64,000 nt of DNA from Rhodocyclaceae bacterium. GTDB taxonomy: Bacteria; Pseudomonadota; Gammaproteobacteria; Burkholderiales; Rhodocyclaceae. A program made the position numbers and the translations under genes. Numbering within the stretch: position 1 is the first letter of the stretch; each line of letters starts with the position of its first letter. Below, piece by piece: positions 26,201 to 33,044 of the stretch. Location: positions 682,001-746,000 of the forward strand of contig JADKDD010000001.1 of NCBI GenBank assembly GCA_016718525.1, read 5' to 3'. The notes under the pieces were generated by a model. It was not told where the DNA came from. It ran no database searches and saw only the letters and a list, made by a program, of their open reading frames with translations.

Positions 26201-26666
26201 CGGCCGCCGCCTGGTCGACTACCTTATCGAAACCCGAAGCAATGGAATTCGCTCTCCGGTCGCGCCACTCTCGCTGGGCTGGGCCGAGGGCGATATCCTC
26301 GTCAAGCCGGATAGCGTGGCCCGAGGTGATCGGGGGCAGGTTGTGGTGGGGCGGGTCAAGACCGGCAAGCCGCGATCGAATGCTTTTGACGATATCGAAT
26401 ACACGATTCTCCATCTCGCTGCAGTGCAAGCCTACGGCGGACAGGCGCAAGTTGAAGTGACTTATTTGACCAGCGAGACGATGGAGCCGATGTCGATCTC
26501 GGCAAGGAAGCTTGAGACCCGGCGCCAGAAAGTTCAGAACATTGTTCAGAGCGTCCGCTCAGGCGATTTTCCGTTGAAGGCAGAGGCGCGGGCCTGTCCG
26601 CGCTGCCCCAGTTTCTTCATCTGTGGTGAGCTGCCGGACGGTGCCGTCACCATAAAAAGATTGTAG
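23244..26666 (+). CDS. Fusion: IrrE/ImmA-type metallopeptidase + UvrD-family helicase + AddB-like C-terminus
   Basis: 1140 aa. Residues 1-180 hold a metallopeptidase with HELGH at 84-88 and a likely third ligand E in MDLFARELLLP near 138. Walker A GPGTGKT at 219-225, then SF1 helicase motifs: VLTFSNKAANEL, WIGTFHAFGLDIV, LVDEYQDVN, VVGDARQSIYRFRG, VNYRSGREV, LMTIHGSKGLEFDIVHI and VALSRARDRLFLYAS. The C-terminus has FERCPRRFLYTHVLKLGG and terminal CPRCPSFFICG, cysteines like those of 4Fe-4S AddB/Cas4-type nuclease domains. A PD-(D/E)xK core is not proven here. Four bases after the preceding gene. Fusion of all three is unusual; cytoplasmic DNA processing is expected. Confidence 0.85.
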   Translation: MDATEAARREAERIHRAAVAAGDDPWKPLDFVRREAARRDLDVYALQPGDSQLKAGRAVFDSQAGIILYEDTGSEFDRAFLIAHELGHVVLEGGTQDVVTEQVEPDRSVEDAPVGIEKVLDYGARERREVRMDLFARELLLPRSVVRHLHVSDGRSSANIATLLGAPLQVVQQQLLDALLLPADSLIESFTVPAAALTPDPTQIAAAEHRNSAFLLQAGPGTGKTRTLVRRIESLLAEGVDPMSILVLTFSNKAANELSERLAASNPTAAAAMWIGTFHAFGLDIVRRFHDKLGLPPDPRLVDRSEAIELLEDELPRLPLRHYRNLWDPALDLSDMLHAISRAKDEVIDAAGYRILAQAMADNAGHDEEAAIRAEKCLEVALLFETYERLMAAGHLIDFGDLVALSVRLVETDVEVKVALNARHQHVLVDEYQDVNRASVRLLRAIVGDGRHLWVVGDARQSIYRFRGASATNMAKFAADFPGAQVRQLGVNYRSGREVIELFTAFSGTMKASTGALPLQLTADRGVLNARPEFRVVRSTEDEISAVAAVIQAQHEAGIPYRRQALLCASNARLSDIAEGLEARGIPVLHLGSIFERPEIKDLLALLSMLTDPYAVGLVRAVTMSEHEMPLQEVMQIIEHLRESKSAALDWRQAGAKLPGLATESQTALSRVAALFTGLNPMGNPWTILATWVIDRLELAKTLYLARDPQSRMKGLALWQFLNFCCRQPSGAGIPSVRLLDRIRRLVLLSEDRGLRQLPGVAESIDAVRLMTIHGSKGLEFDIVHIPGMVTSGLPRNNVAPRCVPPDGLIHGSQGLSGLEAVKAGHDEEEECLFFVALSRARDRLFLYASSVQSDGKVRNPSKFIPPINHLLVRSANPAQRNRAARPATTVGISWEVKPVWTENQVNLFERCPRRFLYTHVLKLGGRRTETAFMKMHNVVSDVFDWLKTVHETTTPSESELSLRFEEAWQAKGAADHGYAEDYRQIGRRLVDYLIETRSNGIRSPVAPLSLGWAEGDILVKPDSVARGDRGQVVVGRVKTGKPRSNAFDDIEYTILHLAAVQAYGGQAQVEVTYLTSETMEPMSISARKLETRRQKVQNIVQSVRSGDFPLKAEARACPRCPSFFICGELPDGAVTIKRL

Positions 26667-26754
26667 ACAGCTTTCCGGTTCTGAAATGCGCTGCGATTGA
26701 CTAACTGAAGGCCAGAAATCTGCAATCCCGCAGGGCCAACAGAAAGGCAATCCC

Positions 26755-27888
26755 ATGCAAGCTACTACTTCTACCGGCGATGGCCGGATTCCTGCCGAAG
26801 ATGTTGGTGCGGCAATTCGCCATACCATCGACGTCGCCGATCAAACCTTGACCTATCGTCAGGTGAGTATCGACGACCTCACCCCAACCGGCGCACAGCT
26901 CGCTATCGCCGCCGGCTTCAAGTCGGTCGAGGGGGTCAGTGTGCTGCAAGTCCTGGCAACCGGCGATCTGGAAGACGTTCGCCCCAACGAGACGGTGGAC
27001 CTGCACAGCGAGGTGGTGCGCTTTGTCATCGTTGAGAGCGATCGCGCTTACCGGTTGACGATCGATGACCAGCGTTTCGATTGGCCGTGCCGTATCGTTT
27101 CGGGAGGACTGTTGCGCAAGCTTGGGCAAGTGTCGGCTGACAAGGTGATCTACTTCGAGCGGCAGGATCAGCCAGATCGCCAAGTTGATGACCAAGATCT
27201 CGTCGACCTCGACGCTGCTGGTGTCGAGTCGTTTGTCAGCCGCAAGCTCGTGTGGAAACTTAATGTCCAGGGCGTCGTGTTGGAGCTTTTCGCACCGACA
27301 ATTGTGGTACGGGAGGCGCTGGTTGAGGCTGGGTTCAATCCTGACCAAGGCTGGCAGATTTTCCTAAAGATCGAGGGGCAGCAGAAGCTGTCGGTCGAGC
27401 TCACCACCGTGATTGACCTGCGCACGCCGGGCATCGAGAAGCTGCGGCTTACGCCGAAGGACGTCAACAACGGTGAGGCACCGGCGGTGCCTTGCCGCAC
27501 CTTCGCTCTGCTCGACATCGACGAGGCGCATCTCAATCGGCTTGGCCTGAAGTGGGAAACTCTCGTCGAGGCCGAGCGACGCTGGCTCCTCCTGCATGAC
27601 TATCCGCTCCCGGCCGGCTACACCGTTGCGCGCACCAGTATGGCTTTGGAGATCCCACCCACCTATCCCGGCGCGCAAATCTATGGCTTTTACGCTTACC
27701 CGCCGCTCGCCTTGGCGTCCGGCTGCGCGATCGCAAGCACCCAGCTTCGGGGTGTCCTGCAGGGTGTCGAGTACCACGGCTGGTCTCGGAATCGCGGGCC
27801 TGGGGCGCCTTGGAGTCCCGCCACGGACAACGTGGTGACCCAGCTCGCTATGGTCGACGCGGCACTGGCCAAGGAGGTTGGTGAATGA
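26755..27888 (+). CDS. Triple ubiquitin-like (multiubiquitin) repeat fused to a prokaryotic E2 domain
   Basis: 377 aa. Three beta-grasp units begin at YRQVSIDDLTPTGAQ (about 34), YRLTIDDQRF (99) and WKLNVQGVVLEL (167), each followed by a helix such as REALVEAGF. A linker at 238-248 leads to an E2-like domain of the Prok-E2_E type: LPAGYTVARTSMALEIP, TYPGAQIYGF, HGWSRNRG and the terminal helix VTQLAMVDAALAKEVG. Cysteines are C112, C247 and C324 only; none is in an obvious E2 active-site motif. No terminal Gly-Gly is visible. Translationally coupled (ATGA) to the E1 gene. Tri-Ub-E2 fusion implies self-contained transfer or processing. Confidence 0.85.
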   Translation: MQATTSTGDGRIPAEDVGAAIRHTIDVADQTLTYRQVSIDDLTPTGAQLAIAAGFKSVEGVSVLQVLATGDLEDVRPNETVDLHSEVVRFVIVESDRAYRLTIDDQRFDWPCRIVSGGLLRKLGQVSADKVIYFERQDQPDRQVDDQDLVDLDAAGVESFVSRKLVWKLNVQGVVLELFAPTIVVREALVEAGFNPDQGWQIFLKIEGQQKLSVELTTVIDLRTPGIEKLRLTPKDVNNGEAPAVPCRTFALLDIDEAHLNRLGLKWETLVEAERRWLLLHDYPLPAGYTVARTSMALEIPPTYPGAQIYGFYAYPPLALASGCAIASTQLRGVLQGVEYHGWSRNRGPGAPWSPATDNVVTQLAMVDAALAKEVGE

Positions 27889-29276
27889 TTCCCGAAACAA
27901 CTTTGGCCTTCAGCGGTGCCCTGCATGCTCAGGTGAAGGGTCACCTCTTTCCGCCAGATGGCCTGGAAGCAGCCGCCATCTTGATCTGCACGCGTACGCC
28001 GGGCCCGCGACTCCGCCTCCTGGTTCAGGCGGTCATCCTCGTGCCGTATGCCGCCTGCAAGCTTCGAGCGCGTGATGCCATTACTTGGCCTGGCGAATTC
28101 CTTGAACAGGCGATCGACCTCGCTGAGCCGAGAGGCTCCGCCATGATCCTCATCCATTCGCACCCTGGTGGACTGTTTGCTTTCTCCGATGCAGACGACG
28201 AAAGCGACCGTCAGGTCATCCCCAGCTTGTTCCACGCGTTCGGTGCTCTGCATGGTTCGGCCGTTATGACTGCCGACGGTGCGGTTTTGGCGCGTCTATA
28301 CGATCCTGACGTAAAGGCGTACGCGATAGATCTCGTCACTGTTGCTGGCGACGATCTGAGCTATTGGTGGGCCGACAAAGCCACGCTCACCGGTCCTGGG
28401 GTTCGGTCCATCGCGTTCACCAGTAGCATGACCGCCGATCTTGGCCGACTTTCGGCCTTGGTGATCGGCGCTTCTGGAACGGGCTCGATCACTGGGGAAC
28501 AACTTGCCCGCCTCGGATTTGGCCAAGTACTAGTGGTCGATTTTGATCGGATCGAACGGAAGAACCTGAACCGAATCCTCAACTCCAGTCGCGCAGATGC
28601 CGATGCGAATCGTTTGAAGGTTGAGGCGTTTGCCGAAGCGGTAACGGCCTATCGTGGCGAAGGCGTTGCCGTTCCAGTGGCAGCATCGATCGCGACACGG
28701 AAAGCAGTGCTTGCAGCCGCTGTGTGCGATGTCGTCTTCTGCTGTGTCGATACTCTTGAAGCCAGACACATCGCCGATCTGATCGCGGCGGCATTCCTAC
28801 TGCCACTATTCGACGTAGGCGTCGTCATTCCCGTACGCAGGAAAGGCAACACATTCGCAGTCGCCGACGTGTGCGGCCGCATCGACTATGTTCAGCCCGG
28901 CGGCTCAACCCTCCAGGATCGCGGCATTTACACACCCGAGAGTCTGCGCGGTGAATACCTTCGCAAGGTAGCGCCCGCGGCGCATCAGCAAGAACTCGAT
29001 GCTGGCTATCTCAATGGACTCATTGAAGAGGCACCTGCGGTGATTACGCTCAACATGCGTGCGGCCTCCGCTTGCGTGAATGAGTTCATTTCGCGAGCCT
29101 TTCCCTTTCGCCTCGAATCTAACCGTCTATATGCGCGTACGCAGTTTAGTCTTGCTGCCTGCGAAGAAGAGTACTTTTCCGAGGATGCCTTCACGCGCAC
29201 GCCGAATCACATCCTTGCACGTGGCAATACCGAGCCACTGCTGGGTATGCCGATGTTCAAAGGACCTTCTCGATGA
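27885..29276 (+). CDS. JAB metalloprotease fused to ThiF-type E1 adenylyltransferase
   Basis: 463 aa. The N-terminal JAMM deubiquitinase motif is intact: HSHP at 91-94, Ser101 and Asp104 (H-x-H-x7-S-x2-D). The E1 domain has the nucleotide loop VIGASGTGS (193-201) and VDFDRIERKNLNR with the Arg/Asn of E1 proteins. The position where related E1s carry a cysteine (after YVQPGG, 335-340) reads STLQDRGIY, so a Ser-Thr pair replaces it. Cysteines remain at 286-287, 330 and 397. It would activate the Ub-like repeats and cleave conjugates. Overlaps both neighbours by 4 bases. Confidence 0.87.
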   Translation: MIPETTLAFSGALHAQVKGHLFPPDGLEAAAILICTRTPGPRLRLLVQAVILVPYAACKLRARDAITWPGEFLEQAIDLAEPRGSAMILIHSHPGGLFAFSDADDESDRQVIPSLFHAFGALHGSAVMTADGAVLARLYDPDVKAYAIDLVTVAGDDLSYWWADKATLTGPGVRSIAFTSSMTADLGRLSALVIGASGTGSITGEQLARLGFGQVLVVDFDRIERKNLNRILNSSRADADANRLKVEAFAEAVTAYRGEGVAVPVAASIATRKAVLAAAVCDVVFCCVDTLEARHIADLIAAAFLLPLFDVGVVIPVRRKGNTFAVADVCGRIDYVQPGGSTLQDRGIYTPESLRGEYLRKVAPAAHQQELDAGYLNGLIEEAPAVITLNMRAASACVNEFISRAFPFRLESNRLYARTQFSLAACEEEYFSEDAFTRTPNHILARGNTEPLLGMPMFKGPSR

Positions 29277-29614
29277 CGATCACCGCTAAGGTCAGTAAGT
29301 GGTGGCGCAATGTGTTGGCGCGCTTAGGCCCGCGCCGAAAGCTGCATATCGTTGAGGGTGACAGTCTGCCGTCTCAAATGCCCAAGCGCGATCTTGTCCT
29401 GGCGCGGGATGAAGGCGAGGACTGGTGCGTGGGTATGCGCTGTCCTTGTGGCTGCGGCTATGTGGTCGAACTTCTAGTCATTGCAGAGGCCAAGCCTCGC
29501 TGGAATATTAGTGTCGACGCGACCGGCACGCCAACACTTACCCCATCGATTTGGCTGAAGAAGGGCTGCCGTTCGCACTTTTGGGTTCGCGACGGCAGGG
29601 TGCACTGGTGCTGA
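29273..29614 (+). CDS. DUF6527 family protein, 113 aa
   Basis: Small protein with a metal-binding CPCGCG (57-62) and a second set C99-x2-H102 in KKGCRSHFWV, after the conserved PSIW. This matches DUF6527, which I know mainly as a partner of ubiquitin-like conjugation operons; a role in processing or removing the modifier has been suggested. Last gene of the operon, overlapping the E1 gene by 4 bases. Start is ATG. A zinc-bound fold is likely; catalysis is inference. Confidence 0.75.
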   Translation: MTITAKVSKWWRNVLARLGPRRKLHIVEGDSLPSQMPKRDLVLARDEGEDWCVGMRCPCGCGYVVELLVIAEAKPRWNISVDATGTPTLTPSIWLKKGCRSHFWVRDGRVHWC

Positions 29615-29922
29615 AGGGCAAACAATACCGGTCACGGTAATCGTTCAGCTCGAAGACTACTGTGTTGAGCCCGTGGCTAAAACAGCGAAAGGCTATCGTA
29701 TTCCTTCCCCAGGTTATCGCGGGCACACCTTATCGACCTCGTTCAGCGGAAATTCGATCCGATCGGGTGCGAACGCCCCTGCGGTCTGAGCCTGACCGGC
29801 CCCCAATGTTGGTAATGGCAGACTGCTGATCGACGGCATCGACGTTGTTCGTATATTGCATTTAGCGAGTAACTTCGATGCCATTTTCGATCCAACAGAT
29901 CGAGATCCTGAACGTCTATTTA
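29615..29922. other. Intergenic, no gene recognised
   Basis: About 300 bases between the end of the Ub-like operon and the hns 3' end, which face each other. No convincing terminator hairpin or frame was seen. Short segments look like decayed coding DNA but match nothing I know. Confidence 0.4.
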
Positions 29923-30549
29923 TTAACTCACTGTAGGCAGCGTAGCTGCCGCTGATTTCGGCTGCGTAGCCAAAGTGTTCCCTGCCACATTTTTCGGGGC
30001 TTTCTTGGCGGGAGCTGCTGGATTTGCTTTTTTGGCAGGGGCCGGCTTCTTGCCAGAGGGTGCAGACCTCTTCGCTACAGGTACCTTCTTAGCCACTGCC
30101 TTTGGCTTCTTGCTCGCGACTTTCTTGGTTACCGCCTTCTTGGGAGTGCCTGATGACTTAGGTGCAATGACTGGCGCTTGACGCGCACCCGTTTCGGCTG
30201 GTTTGGCGTCATTGACTTGCGTGACATTCTGGATCAGGAAGTCATCACGGCGTCCCTTTTTGGTGGCCACTGCAATCCACGCAGGTGCCTTGCCATGACC
30301 GGTCCAAGTCTTGCCGGTTTTCGGGTCCATGTACTTGGCGGGTTTGCCACCCTTCACTTTCGGGCTACGAGTCGGAGCCTTTCCCTTCGCCAATGATTTG
30401 ACCGGGGCAACGTCATCCACCGTTAGCTCATACTTGGCCATCTGTTCTCTGATGTTGGCGACGGCTTTGGCGACTTCAACTTTGCGAAGATCGGCGGCCT
30501 TCTTCTCAAGCTGTGCGATCTGTTTTTTTACGTCGGCATAAGTGGTCAG
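29923..30549 (-). CDS. H-NS family nucleoid protein with CTG start and histone H1-like tail
   Basis: Read from CTG at 30547-30549 the protein is 208 aa: TTYADVKKQIAQLEKKA starts the H-NS oligomerisation helix and continues to REQMAKYELTVDDV. The DNA-binding AT-hook domain follows, with KYMDPKTGKTWTGHGKAPAWI, then a Lys/Ala/Pro tail like histone H1. AAGGAAG lies 6 bases before the CTG, while the ATG at 30441 would delete the first 36 residues of the oligomerisation domain. No in-frame ATG, GTG or TTG fits better. It likely silences AT-rich regions of the element, including transfer genes. Confidence 0.8.
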   Translation of the reverse strand: MTTYADVKKQIAQLEKKAADLRKVEVAKAVANIREQMAKYELTVDDVAPVKSLAKGKAPTRSPKVKGGKPAKYMDPKTGKTWTGHGKAPAWIAVATKKGRRDDFLIQNVTQVNDAKPAETGARQAPVIAPKSSGTPKKAVTKKVASKKPKAVAKKVPVAKRSAPSGKKPAPAKKANPAAPAKKAPKNVAGNTLATQPKSAAATLPTVS

Positions 30550-30626
30550 GTATCGCTTCCTTGGTGGTGGTGAGGGGAGGGGGATAAATCCGGATCGATA
30601 GTGGATTGGGGGTACCGGGAAACGGA

Positions 30627-31037
30627 TTAGCGCTTATTGAACTTCTCAGTGAGTTTGAGAAGTTTCTCCTGACGCTGCTGTTCCTGCTGCTGGGCAAGTA
30701 ATTGCGCTTTACGCAGCTCGGCACCTTTTCGGAATCGCTCACGAAGGGTATCGAGTGCCTGCTGCTTCTGCTCGGCGGTAATTTCACCCGCCGGATTTCC
30801 ATCCAGATCAAAGCGTTTCTCGGAATGGGTGATCGCCTTCAGGTAGCGCGTCGACGCCGTATGCATCTTCATCGCAAAGCGAAGACGTTGCGGATCAATC
30901 GCAGGAACTCGCTCCAGGATGATCTTGTGGATCCCAATCGCCAATGGACGGCACTCTTGAAACACGGCGAACGTTGAACCCAGGGTATTCAAAACGTCAT
31001 TGTGTGGCGCTCGGGACTTCGAATCAGAACCAGTCAT
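30627..31037 (-). CDS. ProQ/FinO-family RNA-binding protein
   Basis: 136 aa. Residues 10-100 have the FinO/ProQ RNA-chaperone fold signature: LGSTFAVFQECRPLAIGIHKII, AIDPQRLRFAMKMHTASTRYLKA and FDLDGNPAGEI. A Lys/Gln-rich C-terminal helix follows. On F plasmids FinO represses transfer by stabilising an antisense RNA to traJ; here it lies beside hns, divergent from the main tra operon, so it may modulate transfer after transcription. No antisense target was identified. Confidence 0.85.
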   Translation of the reverse strand: MTGSDSKSRAPHNDVLNTLGSTFAVFQECRPLAIGIHKIILERVPAIDPQRLRFAMKMHTASTRYLKAITHSEKRFDLDGNPAGEITAEQKQQALDTLRERFRKGAELRKAQLLAQQQEQQRQEKLLKLTEKFNKR

Positions 31038-31175
31038 TGCTCAATCGCGGATCAGTGAGCTGCCAAGCATAGCGCAACCGCTACGACTATGGCAGTGATC
31101 TATCAGTGGATCGATATCGATATGACTTTTTGAAATGGAGAACGACAAACCCATATAGCGCTGAATAAATTTTCG

Positions 31176-31233
31176 AAACGTTGCAGTTTTGTTTCCTTTT
31201 GGCACCGGAATTTCGATTCTGAATTCATAGTAT
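31176..31233 (+). promoter_or_regulatory. Degenerate activator box and promoter of the main tra operon (box f)
   Basis: AAACGTTG-N9-TTCCTTTT at 31176-31200 keeps the spacing and right half of the transfer box; 27 bases on lies TAGTAT (31228-31233). The predicted start falls at about 31240-31241, the A of the first ATG of the operon, with no Shine-Dalgarno. This is the weakest copy by sequence but exact in geometry. Confidence 0.55.
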
Positions 31234-31240
31234 CAATGCC

Positions 31241-31672
31241 ATGCAAAAGCGTGCGTGGCTCCTTTCTCTTTCCCTCTTGGCGGTTATCCCGATACCTGGC
31301 AAAGCCGCTTGCTTTGAGGAGGCGGCATCTCGCTACCAGGTGCCATCTGTTCTTCTCAAAGCTATTTCAAGAGTGGAGTCGGCGGGCAATCCCAGTGCGC
31401 TCAATCGGAACAAAGACGGCAGTTTCGACATTGGGCACATGCAAATCAACAGCCGTTGGCTTCCAAAACTGTCGCATTTCGGAATTTCACATGATCAGCT
31501 ATGGGATCCATGCACTAACACGCTCGTTGGCGCCTGGATTCTGGCGCAGAACGTCCAGCGCATTGGCTACTCCTGGAGCGCAGTAGGAGCCTACAACGCG
31601 GCATCGCCAGTTATGCGTGACCGCTATGCGCGAAAAATCTCTGACGCCATGAAGCGGGAGAACGCGTTATGA
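31241..31672 (+). CDS. Lytic transglycosylase (VirB1-like) of the transfer operon
   Basis: 143 aa. Signal peptide (MQKRAWLLSLSLLAVIPIPGKA), then an SLT fold: catalytic Glu in ISRVESAGNP, followed by GHMQINSRWL and YNAASP. It opens peptidoglycan for the secretion apparatus. First gene of the main transfer operon, with its ATG at the predicted transcript 5' end. Its stop overlaps the next start by 4 bases (31669-31672). Confidence 0.85.
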   Translation: MQKRAWLLSLSLLAVIPIPGKAACFEEAASRYQVPSVLLKAISRVESAGNPSALNRNKDGSFDIGHMQINSRWLPKLSHFGISHDQLWDPCTNTLVGAWILAQNVQRIGYSWSAVGAYNAASPVMRDRYARKISDAMKRENAL

Positions 31673-32250
31673 GATGGCGGTACCTGATCTCTCTATTAGC
31701 ATCGTCAGTTCTCTTTGGCTGTGCTGGCGACAAGCCTGTCTTGAGGGATACGACAAGGTCCTTGGCTCTGAATTGGCATCGTTCGGAGTGGCGATTCTGT
31801 GAGACAGCCGAGTGTGCAACGCCAACTCCAAAAACGGTCTTGCTAGTGTCGTCCCCACCGGTCGTTGAGCCTGTTACGTTGACGCCGCAAAAGCCGGTAC
31901 CGACAGTCAAAAGGACCCGAACGATATCAGTGCCATTCAAGTTTGCCAGTGCGTCGGTCACTGATGAGGCAGAACAGATCATCCGTAAAGCGGTCGCCCA
32001 ACGGGAAGCTGGAGATTCAATTCCCGTGGAGGGGCGTACCGATGATCTTGGCTCCCAGACATTTAACGACCGTTTGGCGCGCAAGCGCGCTGAGGCAGTC
32101 GTCGCAATTCTCAACCGGCTTGGCGTCAAGGGAGATATCGAGATCCATTCCCAAGGTAAGTGCTGCTACGCGACGGCGAATCTCTCAGAAAAGTCTAGGG
32201 CCAAGAACCGTCGTGTCGACCTTCAAATTTCTACAACTCAAAAGGAGTAA
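31669..32250 (+). CDS. OmpA-like outer-membrane lipoprotein in the tra operon
   Basis: 193 aa with a lipobox (SSVLFGC) after a short signal peptide. The C-terminal OmpA-like peptidoglycan-binding domain reads VEGRTDDLGSQTFNDRLARKRAEAV, then LGVKGDIEIHS. It sits between the transglycosylase and pilin genes. It may anchor the transfer apparatus to the cell wall, in the manner of an OmpA-domain accessory. Overlaps the previous gene by 4 bases. Confidence 0.75.
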   Translation: MRWRYLISLLASSVLFGCAGDKPVLRDTTRSLALNWHRSEWRFCETAECATPTPKTVLLVSSPPVVEPVTLTPQKPVPTVKRTRTISVPFKFASASVTDEAEQIIRKAVAQREAGDSIPVEGRTDDLGSQTFNDRLARKRAEAVVAILNRLGVKGDIEIHSQGKCCYATANLSEKSRAKNRRVDLQISTTQKE

Positions 32251-32254
32251 GCAT

Positions 32255-32452
32255 GTGATTCCTCGATCCAAAGAAGCCATCCGGGATTACGTCATAGCCA
32301 GTGCCTTCGTTGCGCTGGGCACCTTCCTGCCCGGTTCATTGCTCGATAAGGGGTTCGAAGCCCATATCGGTGGAATCGTCCTCGGCATAGGCATTGGCTG
32401 GCTCATCAAATCCATTATCGACCATACCAAAGGAGTTAAAAGTGAATCGTAA
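32255..32452 (+). CDS. Small two-TM membrane protein, 65 aa, GTG start
   Basis: Read from GTG 32255 it gives a protein beginning with IPRSKEAIRDYVIASAFV, then hydrophobic segments near 14-27 and 40-55 (GGIVLGIGIGWLIKSII). AAAGGAG stands 7 bases upstream. It precedes the pilin gene and overlaps it by 11 bases. Position and size resemble the small membrane proteins near traA in F-like operons; no symbol can be assigned. Confidence 0.6.
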   Translation: MIPRSKEAIRDYVIASAFVALGTFLPGSLLDKGFEAHIGGIVLGIGIGWLIKSIIDHTKGVKSES

Positions 32453-32729
32453 TCCGCGTCATGCTGCCCTTGCCGTTGTCCTCGTTCTTCTTGCTGGAAG
32501 CGCACTTGCGGGTACCACGGGTACCGAATTCCAGGCCCTTTATACCTGGACCAATGACGTTGTTACGGGCTACTTCGGTCGCGCCATTGCGGTCGCTGCC
32601 GTAGGTCTGGGTGCGATTATTTCGATCGCTCGCGTCAATCCCATTCCGATCTTGTCGGGAGCCGGGTTTGCGATCTTTTTGCAATACACGCCGACCATCA
32701 TCACCGGCATTCTTACGGCAACGGTCTGA
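32442..32729 (+). CDS. traA: TraA-like conjugative pilin precursor, GTG start
   Basis: 95 aa with AGGAG 7 bases before the GTG. Signal peptide of about 24 residues ends at SALA, then mature GTTGTEFQALYTWTNDVV and two membrane helices (AIAVAAVGLGAIISIA and FAIFLQYTPTIITGIL). This is F-type pilin architecture. It lies directly before traL, the universal order. Confidence 0.8.
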   Translation: MNRNPRHAALAVVLVLLAGSALAGTTGTEFQALYTWTNDVVTGYFGRAIAVAAVGLGAIISIARVNPIPILSGAGFAIFLQYTPTIITGILTATV

Positions 32730-32738
32730 GTCTGCACC

Positions 32739-33041
32739 ATGAACCATGGCGGCGATGAAACCGGCTACATCCCGAAGGCGCTCGATGCTCAGGAGCGATT
32801 TCTGTGGTGGGAAATGGATCAGGCGGTTATCGCCATCATGCTGATCAGCATGGGTGTAATCGCCGGATCCATGCTCACTGGGATTGCCATGGGTGCGACC
32901 GCTGCGTGGCAGTACGGGCGCATGAAGTCCGGCAAACATCCCAAGTTCGCTGCTCATGCGCTGTATTGGTGGTTTCCCAGCGGCCTGTTCTTGAAGTTGC
33001 GCGCCACGCCGCCTTCCGACCAACGGTACTTTTTGGGGTAG
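32739..33041 (+). CDS. traL: TraL pilus assembly protein
   Basis: 100 aa, typical TraL length. Hydrophobic stretch MLISMGVIAGSMLTGIAMGA; N-terminal YIPKALDAQERFLWWEMDQ and C-terminal LYWWFPSGLFLKLRATP are family-like. It inserts in the inner membrane near TraE. Four-base gap to traE. Confidence 0.9.
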   Translation: MNHGGDETGYIPKALDAQERFLWWEMDQAVIAIMLISMGVIAGSMLTGIAMGATAAWQYGRMKSGKHPKFAAHALYWWFPSGLFLKLRATPPSDQRYFLG

Positions 33042-33044
33042 GCG

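Noticed and set aside
31943..32452. 169-codon frame as one gene
   Set aside because: It overlaps the OmpA-like gene in another frame; only its last 65 codons (from GTG 32255) look coding.
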